Positions 8,684-16,168 of a stretch of 64,000 nt of DNA are shown piece by piece. The translations under genes were made by a program, and so were the position numbers. The DNA is from Saccharothrix deserti (GTDB taxonomy: Bacteria; Actinomycetota; Actinomycetes; Mycobacteriales; Pseudonocardiaceae). Location of the stretch: NCBI RefSeq assembly GCF_009769385.1, contig NZ_VKAB01000031.1:62001-126000 (forward strand), written 5' to 3'. The notes below the pieces were generated by a model that had not been told where the DNA came from, did not search any database, and worked only from the letters and a program-made list of their open reading frames with translations. Within the stretch, counting starts at the first letter, position 1; each line of letters starts with the position of its first letter.

Positions 8684-9646
8684 TCAAGGACCGATCGGAG
8701 TGAGTTCGACGGCCAGCGCGGACATTCGATCATCCGCCGCGCGGACTCGCGCCTGGTCGATCGTCACGCCCACCAGGTATTCCCCGGCACGGATCCGGTA
8801 GTAGTAGATCGCGCCCATCTCGACGTCCAGCACGAGCCGTTCCATCAGCCCGCCGACGACGGGGCTCACCGCCCGGTTCAGCTTGGTGGTCAACGCGCCC
8901 AGCTCCTGCACGAAGCCGTGGTAGAACCGCCGGCGCGCGTCCACGGTGATCTGCTTGAAGAACGGGGCCAGCGACGGGTCGCCGAGGCAGTCGACCATCG
9001 CCAGCACCTCGCCGTCCACGACGTGCGCGACCAGGTGCAGGTCCTGCGCCCGCACCGCGTGCAGGCACGCGGCCAGCGGCCCGTCCCCCGCCGTCACGTG
9101 CGGCTGCGCCTCCTCGTCCACGGACAGCGGCGCGACGGCCTCCGCGCTCTCCCACCCGCCGGGGTTGAGCGAGCCGAGGCTGAGCTGGGCGCGGAGCCGG
9201 GTGGCGAGTTCGGCCACCGCCCGGTCCGCCTCGTCCACCGCCGGGTGCCCGAACAGCGGGCCGGTGCCCGCGTGGTCCAGCACCAGCCCGACGACGTGCT
9301 CGGTCGGCACGACGGAATCGCAGAACAGCGCGCCCTCCTCGGTGTGCAGGACGGTGCGGATGAGCCGACCGGTGCGCACCTCCTGCAGGGTCCGGTCGAG
9401 CGTGGCGACCTGGAACGTCAGGTGCCTGCCGAGCCGCTTCAGCTCCTCGCGGCGGGTGCCGCCGGGCAACGCGTCGGGTTCGGGCGCGGGATCACCGAGG
9501 GCGTCGACGCCGAAGTCGAAGACACCGCTGCTGTAGTGCGCGAGGTAGTGCAGCGCGGGGCTCTGCTCGATCGCCGCGCGGCACGACAGCCTGGCCAGGT
9601 CGAACTCGGGGCCGACGTGCTCGGCCTGCTCCTCGTGCAGCTCCAC
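8684..9646 (-). CDS. Uncharacterised protein of the FxSxx-COOH operon
   Basis: A 320-residue soluble protein with no signal peptide. GTG 9646 is chosen because AGGAGGGA sits 5-6 bases upstream; a longer frame from 9688 would overlap fxsT. The C-terminal strand pattern Y-Y-Y-R-I-R-A-G-E-Y-L-V-G-V-T-I-D recalls Roadblock/LC7-type sensor domains, and a similar L-V-L-D-H segment occurs near residue 120, so it may hold two such domains. This is a weak visual resemblance only. It sits 19 bp after fxsT and 28 bp before the antiporter gene, and may link the peptide system to the transporter. Confidence 0.6.
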   Translation of the reverse strand: MELHEEQAEHVGPEFDLARLSCRAAIEQSPALHYLAHYSSGVFDFGVDALGDPAPEPDALPGGTRREELKRLGRHLTFQVATLDRTLQEVRTGRLIRTVLHTEEGALFCDSVVPTEHVVGLVLDHAGTGPLFGHPAVDEADRAVAELATRLRAQLSLGSLNPGGWESAEAVAPLSVDEEAQPHVTAGDGPLAACLHAVRAQDLHLVAHVVDGEVLAMVDCLGDPSLAPFFKQITVDARRRFYHGFVQELGALTTKLNRAVSPVVGGLMERLVLDVEMGAIYYYRIRAGEYLVGVTIDQARVRAADDRMSALAVELTPIGP

Positions 9647-9665
9647 GCCGGTCCCTCCTGCGCGC

Positions 9666-12600
9666 TCAGGTGTGCGGGATGTCGACATCGCACTCCCGCC
9701 AGTCCTGGTCGGTCGGGTGCGCCGCGAGCCGCACGTTGTGCGCCGCCACGGCGGTGTGCGGGTGATCGTGCCCCAGGAACTCCACGCAGTCGCTGTGCGT
9801 TTCGGCGATCAGTTCGGCGGCCATGTCCGCCTCGCCCGCCGCGGCGAGCACCCGCGCCTGGTCCACGGCCGACGCCAGCGTCCACGGGTGCGTGTCGCCT
9901 AGGCGCGAGCGCAGGGTCTCCGTCGCGTCCTCCACCTGGCTCACCGCGCCCGCCGGATCGCCCGCCGCGCGCAGCGCCAGGCCGAGCCCGAGCTTGCACA
10001 GCGCGACGAACGGGTGGTGGTCGCGCAGGCCGACGTGCCGCTGGAAGCCGTTCAACGCGGTGCGGGCGAGTTCCACGGCCAGCTCCGGGTCGCCGCCGAC
10101 CCGGCGGTGGTCGGCGGCGAAGCTCAGCGCGCAGCCCAGGGTGTAGGGGTGGTGCGGGCCGATGACCTCGCGGTAGTCGCGCAACGCCTTGCCGGTGCGT
10201 TCCTTGGCCGCCTTGGGCCTGCCCGCCAGGCGCAACGCGATCGCGTAGTTCCAGTGCACGCCGATCTGGGTCTGGTTCAGCTCCGGCCGCAGCGCCTGCA
10301 ACTGCTGCGACGCGAACAGCAGCGAGTCCAGCGCTTCGGGGTAGCGCCCCAGTTCCCGCTGGTACAGCCCGATCTGGGCGAGCGTCGCCCAGGTCCGCGC
10401 GTCGCCGGTGCCGAACAGGCGGCGGCGCCTGCGGTAGTTGTCCTCCTCCAGGACGAGCGCGCCCGCCGCGTCACCGGACAGGAACATCGAGGACGCCAGG
10501 TTGTTCGCGGCACGGCGGGTGTCCGGGTGGTCGTCGCCGAGCACCGACCGCAGGCCCTCCCAGGTCGCCTGGTCCTCGGCCAGCGCCTCGGCGAACAGGC
10601 CGAGCCCGCGCAGGTCCCCGCCACGGCCGCGGGCGGTGATCAGCGGACGCGGGTGGGTCAGGTCCAGCGCGCGGCGCTGCTGGGCCAACGCCAGGTCGTC
10701 CAGCCGCAGCGCCTCGGTCGGGTCGCCGAGCACGCGGTGCACGTTGGCCAGTTCGGTGGCCAGCCGGTTGCGCAGCGGGTCAGCCGGGCCGAACAGCCGG
10801 GTCCACGCGTCCAGCAGGGCGCGGCCGGGTCCGACGGCCGCCCGGCGCACGCCCGCGCCGCCGTCGGTGAACAGGAACCGCACCTGGTTGACCAGCCAGC
10901 GGCGCACCTTCGGGTCGGTGCTGCCCATCGCCCCGGACGGGATGACGTGCTTCTGCAGCTCGGCGAACCGGGCGTGCCGGGTCGGCGACTTGTCCTCGAC
11001 CTCGGTCGGCGCCAACGCGGCCAGCGCGCTCAGCACGCCCGCCTGCCGCGCCTCCAGTTCGGCCGGGCTCATCCGGTCGCGCAGCGCGCTCTGCACGACG
11101 CGGTGCAGGCGCAGCGAGTACTGGTCGCCCCAGTCGACGCGGAACAGCCCGTACCGCGCGCCGTACCAGAGCACCCGGTCGATCTCGGCGGCGTCCAGCT
11201 CCAACGGCTCCGCGTCCACCCCGCCCGACTCGACCAGCCGGCCGAGGAACGCGGGTGAGCGCACCAGCCCCAGGTCCGCGCCCTCCGGCGACAGGAACGC
11301 GCACAGCTGCGCGACCAGCACCGCCAGCCGACCGGTCGCGTTGGCCCGCAACGCGTCCACCGCGACGTCGACGATCCGCGCCACACCGTCCATTTCGGAC
11401 CGGCCGAGGCGTTCGAACAGGGTGCGCGTGGCCCAGGTCGCGGCGTCCGCGTCACGGGAGCCCGCGCCCACCTCGGCCCGTGCGGTCTCGCCCAGCCAGG
11501 ACGACGCCAGGTCCAGCGCCAACGGCAGGTGGTCGACCGCGTCCGCGACCCTCCCCGCGTCGTCCGCGGTCAACCCCGGCACGCGGTCGAGCAGCAGCCG
11601 CACGCTGTCGTCCGGGCGCATCCGCACCAGCTCGACGGCCTGCCCGGCGGCCGGCCCCGAGGTGATCAGCACGTGCCCGGTGGTGCCCGTCGGCAGCAGG
11701 TCCGCGATCAGGTCCGGGTCGTCGGCGTTGTCGTAGACCAGCAGGAACCGCGCGTACGCCGGGTCGTTCGCCAGTCGTTCCAGCGCGGACAGCGTGCCGT
11801 AGTCGGTCGAGCCCGGCTGGTGCAGCCGGGCGGCCAGCTCCGCGAGACCGCTCAGCACGGACTGCCGGTCGTGCGCGGACAGCCACCACACCGCCGTGTA
11901 GTCCGACGAGAACCGGTACGCGTACTCCAGCGCCAGCTCGCTCTTGCCGACACCGGGCACGCCGTTGACCGTCACCACGGCCCGCTCGCCACCCGCCTCG
12001 GCGAACTGGTCGCGCAACGCCTCCAGGTCCTCGTCACGGCCGACGAAACCGGGGTGCCGCGGCGGCAGGTCGAACACCTGCGGGTCGCTGCCGGGCACCC
12101 GCATACCCGGTTCGTGCACCGTGCCGGGCCGGTCGATCAGGCCGAAGTGGCTGAGCAGCCGGGCGCTCAACGTCTCCGGGGTGTGCTCGTGCACGGACAG
12201 CGCGCCGTTCGCGGGCCCGTCCTCGGACAGCTGGAGCCGCAGCACGGTCAGCTGCCGTTCGGGCAGCTCCACCGGGCCCAGGTGCGGCGAGGACAGCACC
12301 ACCACGCCGGGCGGGACGTCGGCCTCGAACCACTCCCCCGCATCGGACAGGCGGCGGACCTGCGCGCCCGCCCGTTCCAACTGGCCGCGCACCCAGTCCG
12401 CCCACGGCCGGTCACGCGGGGAGTGCACGACGACCACCCGGTCCGGCTCGGCGGCCGACGTCAGCCCGAACACCCGCCGGTAGCGGGCGCGCAGCACCGG
12501 CGACACCGGCGACACCTCGGTCACCGCGCCGTCGGTCACCGCCGCCGCGAGCCTGCCGTACTGGGCCTCCAGCACGCCGCCGCTCGTCGGCTCCTCGACC

Positions 12601-13400
12601 AGTATCGCGAGCAGCGGGTCGAACGCGTCGAACGGGCGGTAGGGGATCTCGATCGTGCCGCCGTCCGGCACCCGCTTCGCCTGCCCGGCCAGCAGTTCGG
12701 CGAACGCGGCGTGGATCGCGGAGCGGATGCGCTGGGCGCGGGACAGCTCGTCCGCGTCGTCGAACAGCGTCGCCACCGGCACCACGTCGATCCGGATCGG
12801 CGCGCGCTTGCGCAGCCGTGCGGCCAGGTCCGCCGCGTCGGCGATGGCCCGGGGACGCGGCCGGAAGCACACCACGGCCAGCTCGCACAGCGTCGCGATC
12901 AACGTCAGCGACTCGTCGCCCGCGCCCGTCGGCGCGTCGATCAGCACCTGGTCGTAGTCGGACTCGGTCAGCCGCGCGCGCAGTTCGGCCATCGCGCCCG
13001 CGTCACCGTGCCTGGTCTCCGGCTGCGGGCGGCCCGCCGCGTCGGTCGGCATCGGCGACACCACGTCGATGTGGCCGGGCTCGGCGACGTCACCGGCGGG
13101 CGGCGCGAACCGCTCGACCGCGGGCACCGGGTCCTCGTCGTGCAACGGGTCCGCCCGGTACGCGGCGAGCAGGCCGCGCCCCAACGGGTCCGGCAGTCCC
13201 AGGCGGCCCACCAGGAACGGCTCCAGGTACTCGCGCACCCGCGGCACCTCCGAGCCCCAGTCCACCACCAGGACCCGCTGCCCGGCCGCGGCCAGCGCCC
13301 ACGCCAGGTTCGCCACCGCGCTCGTACGACCGGTGCCGCCGGTCGCCGACAGGAAAGCGGTGACCCCGGTGTGGGCCGGGGTGGTGCGCGGGGTGCTCAT
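9666..13400 (-). CDS. fxsT: FxSxx-COOH system TPR protein (FxsT): MinD-like, TIR-like, NB-ARC and TPR domains
   Basis: A 1244-residue protein starting at ATG 13400, 13 bp after the precursor stop. Residues 1-300 form a MinD/ParA-like domain whose P-loop reads G-G-T-G-R-T-S, with Arg where Lys is usual, and with I-D-A-P near 154. Residues about 320-420 look TIR-like (V-V-V-H-S-P-R-D, then V-V-V-L-S-S-P-H). An NB-ARC/STAND ATPase follows, with P-loop G-V-P-G-V-G-K-S at about 480-487 and L-L-V-Y-D-N-A-D-D. The C-terminal 450 residues are TPR helices with the L-G-D-D-H-P-D-T repeat type. The family normally accompanies FxsA and FxsB. It may sense a signal or oligomerise in response to the modified peptide, but no function is proven. 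Confidence 0.88.
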   Translation of the reverse strand: MSTPRTTPAHTGVTAFLSATGGTGRTSAVANLAWALAAAGQRVLVVDWGSEVPRVREYLEPFLVGRLGLPDPLGRGLLAAYRADPLHDEDPVPAVERFAPPAGDVAEPGHIDVVSPMPTDAAGRPQPETRHGDAGAMAELRARLTESDYDQVLIDAPTGAGDESLTLIATLCELAVVCFRPRPRAIADAADLAARLRKRAPIRIDVVPVATLFDDADELSRAQRIRSAIHAAFAELLAGQAKRVPDGGTIEIPYRPFDAFDPLLAILVEEPTSGGVLEAQYGRLAAAVTDGAVTEVSPVSPVLRARYRRVFGLTSAAEPDRVVVVHSPRDRPWADWVRGQLERAGAQVRRLSDAGEWFEADVPPGVVVLSSPHLGPVELPERQLTVLRLQLSEDGPANGALSVHEHTPETLSARLLSHFGLIDRPGTVHEPGMRVPGSDPQVFDLPPRHPGFVGRDEDLEALRDQFAEAGGERAVVTVNGVPGVGKSELALEYAYRFSSDYTAVWWLSAHDRQSVLSGLAELAARLHQPGSTDYGTLSALERLANDPAYARFLLVYDNADDPDLIADLLPTGTTGHVLITSGPAAGQAVELVRMRPDDSVRLLLDRVPGLTADDAGRVADAVDHLPLALDLASSWLGETARAEVGAGSRDADAATWATRTLFERLGRSEMDGVARIVDVAVDALRANATGRLAVLVAQLCAFLSPEGADLGLVRSPAFLGRLVESGGVDAEPLELDAAEIDRVLWYGARYGLFRVDWGDQYSLRLHRVVQSALRDRMSPAELEARQAGVLSALAALAPTEVEDKSPTRHARFAELQKHVIPSGAMGSTDPKVRRWLVNQVRFLFTDGGAGVRRAAVGPGRALLDAWTRLFGPADPLRNRLATELANVHRVLGDPTEALRLDDLALAQQRRALDLTHPRPLITARGRGGDLRGLGLFAEALAEDQATWEGLRSVLGDDHPDTRRAANNLASSMFLSGDAAGALVLEEDNYRRRRRLFGTGDARTWATLAQIGLYQRELGRYPEALDSLLFASQQLQALRPELNQTQIGVHWNYAIALRLAGRPKAAKERTGKALRDYREVIGPHHPYTLGCALSFAADHRRVGGDPELAVELARTALNGFQRHVGLRDHHPFVALCKLGLGLALRAAGDPAGAVSQVEDATETLRSRLGDTHPWTLASAVDQARVLAAAGEADMAAELIAETHSDCVEFLGHDHPHTAVAAHNVRLAAHPTDQDWRECDVDIPHT

Positions 13401-13413
13401 CCGCCCGCCGGGA

Positions 13414-13581
13414 TCACAGGGAACTCTCGAACGCGGCGAACCGGTTGGGCAACTCGGCGTTCTCCGCGAGGATCCGGTGCAGCGCGGCGCGCAGCGCGGT
13501 GTCCGGCAGATCGGCCAATCGGGCCAGGTCCACGCCCGTGACGTCCAGGAGTTCGGACTCCAGGACGGGTTCGGAAGCCAT
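13414..13581 (-). CDS. fxsA: FxSxx-COOH precursor peptide (FxsA)
   Basis: A 55-residue peptide starting M-A-S-E-P-V-L-E-S and ending N-R-F-A-A-F-E-S-S-L at the stop codon. The last five residues F51-E-S53-S-L fit the FxSxx-COOH signature exactly. A GAGGGGG ribosome site precedes ATG 13581. The leader part (about 1-45) is amphipathic and Leu/Asp/Ala-rich, as in other members. It is the first gene of the leftward operon and diverges from fxsB. Radical SAM maturases of the Fxs family are reported to install a three-residue cyclophane across F-x-S, so Phe51-Ser53 is the predicted crosslink (inference). Confidence 0.9.
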   Translation of the reverse strand: MASEPVLESELLDVTGVDLARLADLPDTALRAALHRILAENAELPNRFAAFESSL

Positions 13582-13772
13582 GTCCGGCGCACCCCCTCAC
13601 CGCAATGCTGCGGGTTTCTCAGCTCCACGCCTGATTGCCGGCTCCGCCGACGGCGCACTTCCCATCGTAGTGAACGACAACCGCCACTGTCGGGAATCCT
13701 CCGATTGGCGGAGGTAGCGGACGGCGTGCTGTGTTTGATTGCCTGTGGGGTGGCCGGAAAATCGGGGGGTTG
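13582..13772. promoter_or_regulatory. Divergent fxsA/fxsB promoter region with palindrome
   Basis: The 191 bp between the divergent fxsA and fxsB genes holds the promoters of both operons. An inverted repeat CCTCCG-N5-CGGAGG lies at 13698-13714, about 60 bp before fxsB, and is the best operator candidate. A comparatively AT-rich run (GTGTTTGATTGCC) near 13735-13747 is a plausible -10 region for fxsB. No regulator gene is embedded in the locus. Confidence 0.4.
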
Positions 13773-14909
13773 ATGACGGTGGGTGGAATGGATGGACATC
13801 CGTTCCGCCAGTTCGTGCTGAAGCTGCACAGCCGGTGCAACCTGGCGTGCGACTACTGCTACGTCTACGAACTGGCCGACCAGCGGTGGCGTTCCCGGCC
13901 GCGGGTGATGTCGCCCGAGACCGTCGCGCACACCGCCGAACGGGTGGCCGAACACGTGCGCGGGCACGGGTTGTCGGACGTGGAAGTGGTGCTGCACGGC
14001 GGGGAACCGCTGCTCGCGGGCCGTGCGGCGATCTCGTCGCTGGTCTCGCGGTTCCGTTCGGTGGTGCCGGCGGAAGTGCGGTTCACCGTTCAGACGAACG
14101 CGACTTTGCTCGACCGTGAATTCCTGGAGCTGTTCTCCTCGCTCGGTGTGCGGGTGGGCGTGAGCGTGGACGGCACACCGGAAGCGCACGACCGGCACCG
14201 CGTTCGGCCGGACGGCACCGGGAGTTGGGCCGCGGTGCGTGTGGCGTTGGAGTCGTTGCGCGCGTTCCCGGCGGTGTACGGCGGTCTGCTGTGCGTGGTG
14301 GATGTGCGCAACGACCCGGTGCGCACCTACCAGTCGTTGCTGGAATTCTCACCGCCCGCGGTGGATTTCCTGCTGCCGCACGGTAACTGGTCCGCGCCGC
14401 CGCCGGGACGGGTCGCGGACGCGCTCTCGACGCCGTATGCGGATTGGCTGATCGCGGTGTTCGACGTCTGGTACGGGAAGCCGCACACACGCGTGCGGGT
14501 GTTCGAGGAGTTGTTGGCGGTGTTGTTGGGCGGGCGTTCCGGGGTGGAGGGGATCGGGTTGAGCCCGTCCGGTCAGGTGGTGGTCGAGACCGACGGCACG
14601 ATCGAGGCTTCGGACATCCTCGCGTCCTCCTCCCCCGCCGCCTCCGCGACCGGGCTGCACGTGGCGCGCGACCCGTTCGACGCGGCGTTGGACCTGCCGG
14701 ACGTGCGCGCCGGGCGTTCGGGGTTGGCGGGGTTGTCGGACGAGTGCAGGCGGTGCCCGGTGGTGCGGGTGTGCGGTGGCGGGCTGCGGGCGCACCGGTT
14801 CCTGGAGGGCGCCGGGTTCGACCGGCCGTCGGTGTACTGCCCGGACCTGGTGCGGCTGATCGGGCACGTGCGGTCGCGGGTGGCGGCGGACCTGGCGGCG
14901 TTGGCGTGA
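13773..14909 (+). CDS. fxsB: FxsB radical SAM/SPASM peptide maturase
   Basis: A 378-residue enzyme. The radical SAM cluster motif C22-N-L-A-C26-D-Y-C29 lies near the N-terminus and is followed by Y-V-Y-E, which is typical of FxsB. H-G-G-E-P-L is the SAM-binding GGE motif. The C-terminus has an SPASM-type cysteine set (C-R-R-C-P-V-V-R-V-C-G-G-G, then Y-C-P) for auxiliary Fe-S clusters. ATG 13773 is chosen for its GGGGGG ribosome site; ATG 13788 is possible. Its stop overlaps the GTG of the HExxH gene. Predicted role: radical crosslinking of the C-terminal F-x-S of the divergently encoded precursor in the cytosol. Confidence 0.92.
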   Translation: MTVGGMDGHPFRQFVLKLHSRCNLACDYCYVYELADQRWRSRPRVMSPETVAHTAERVAEHVRGHGLSDVEVVLHGGEPLLAGRAAISSLVSRFRSVVPAEVRFTVQTNATLLDREFLELFSSLGVRVGVSVDGTPEAHDRHRVRPDGTGSWAAVRVALESLRAFPAVYGGLLCVVDVRNDPVRTYQSLLEFSPPAVDFLLPHGNWSAPPPGRVADALSTPYADWLIAVFDVWYGKPHTRVRVFEELLAVLLGGRSGVEGIGLSPSGQVVVETDGTIEASDILASSSPAASATGLHVARDPFDAALDLPDVRAGRSGLAGLSDECRRCPVVRVCGGGLRAHRFLEGAGFDRPSVYCPDLVRLIGHVRSRVAADLAALA

Positions 14910-16084
14910 CCGTGCCGCCTGAGCCGTCTGAGCCGACCGTGCCGCCGTTCCGGGTTTCCGCTGCGGACTTCGCCGCTCTCGCGCGTGGCGGGGGCGGGGT
15001 GTCGGCGGTGCGGACGTTGCGGCGGGCGCGGCGCAGCCGGACGTTGCTGATGATCCGGTCCATCGCGGCCGATCCGGCGGCGCGGCCGGCGTTCTCGCTG
15101 TTGTGCGAGGTGGCGCGGGTGGCGCCGGAGGCGGTGGACCGGGTGCTGGACCACCCGTCGGTCGGGGCGTGGGCGACGCGGACGGCGTTGGCGGTGCGGC
15201 GGGGTGCTACGGCCCGACGGAGTACGGCCCAGCCCGCGGAGTTGGCGTTCACGGCGGCTGCCGCGGCGGTGCGGGCGGGGGTGGCGGTGGACCTGGTGTT
15301 CCCGCCGGTGGAGGTGTTCTCGCTGCCGTCGTTGGGTGTGGTGGTGGGGCCGGGGTTGGCTTACGAGCCGTTGCCGGAGATCGATCTGGGCGGGTTCTCG
15401 CTCCAGGTGGACCTGTGGGCGGGTGGTGGGGTGCCGCCCGAGCTGCCGGTCGCGGCGTCCGTCGACCTGCCTTGGTGGCGTGACGCCCTGCGGTCGGCAT
15501 GGGACCTGTTGAACCGTGACCACCCGGCGTCGGCCTCGGAGTTCACCGAGGTCGTCTCGGTGCTCACGCCGATGCCGTCGTCACCTTCGGGGACCAGCAG
15601 CGCGACGTTGGCCGACGCGTTCGGGTGCGTGTTCCTGTCCCCGATGCCGGACGCGGAGACGTTGGCCGTGACGCTCGTGCACGAGGCGCAGCACAGCAAG
15701 CTGGTGGCGTTGATGGACCTGTTCGCGCTGGTCGAGCCGAACCAGGACGCGCTGTTCTACGCGCCGTGGCGCGAGGACCCCCGTCCCGCGGCCGGTCTCC
15801 TCCACGGCACCTACGCGCACATGGGCGTGGCCGGCTTCTGGCGCTCCCGCCCCGGCCCCGCCGCGCAGGTCGAGTACGCGCGCTGGCGTTCAGCCGCCCT
15901 GATCACCGCCGACACCCTCCTGACCAGCGGCAGGCTGACCCCGACGGGCACCCGCTTCGTCGAGGAGATGGCAGAGGTCCTGCGCGCCTGGTGCGCCGAA
16001 CCCCTCCCGCCTGCCGCCGTGGCCGTGGCCGCCGCCGAAGCCGCCGCCCACCGGGCCCGCTGGCGATCCGCCCACGGCACCTGA
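14906..16084 (+). CDS. HExxH-motif putative peptide modification enzyme (aKG-HExxH beta-hydroxylase type)
   Basis: A 392-residue protein starting at GTG 14906, overlapping the fxsB stop by 4 bases. It carries an intact H259-E-A-Q-H263 motif in T-L-V-H-E-A-Q-H-S-K-L. This family accompanies FxsB and is now described as 2-oxoglutarate-dependent HExxH-type peptide beta-hydroxylases, not proteases. In many relatives the domain is fused to FxsB with a degenerate motif; here it is a separate gene and looks active. The N-terminal 150 residues are helical and Ala/Arg-rich. Predicted substrate is the FxSxx precursor, perhaps one of its last residues (inference). Confidence 0.8.
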   Translation: MTVPPEPSEPTVPPFRVSAADFAALARGGGGVSAVRTLRRARRSRTLLMIRSIAADPAARPAFSLLCEVARVAPEAVDRVLDHPSVGAWATRTALAVRRGATARRSTAQPAELAFTAAAAAVRAGVAVDLVFPPVEVFSLPSLGVVVGPGLAYEPLPEIDLGGFSLQVDLWAGGGVPPELPVAASVDLPWWRDALRSAWDLLNRDHPASASEFTEVVSVLTPMPSSPSGTSSATLADAFGCVFLSPMPDAETLAVTLVHEAQHSKLVALMDLFALVEPNQDALFYAPWREDPRPAAGLLHGTYAHMGVAGFWRSRPGPAAQVEYARWRSAALITADTLLTSGRLTPTGTRFVEEMAEVLRAWCAEPLPPAAVAVAAAEAAAHRARWRSAHGT

Positions 16085-16168
16085 CCACCGAGTGGCGCAG
16101 GACGCAGTCCGGCGACGCGCCGCGCTTGGTCCGAAAGGTTGACGGGTCGGCCCGCGATACTGCCCGCC

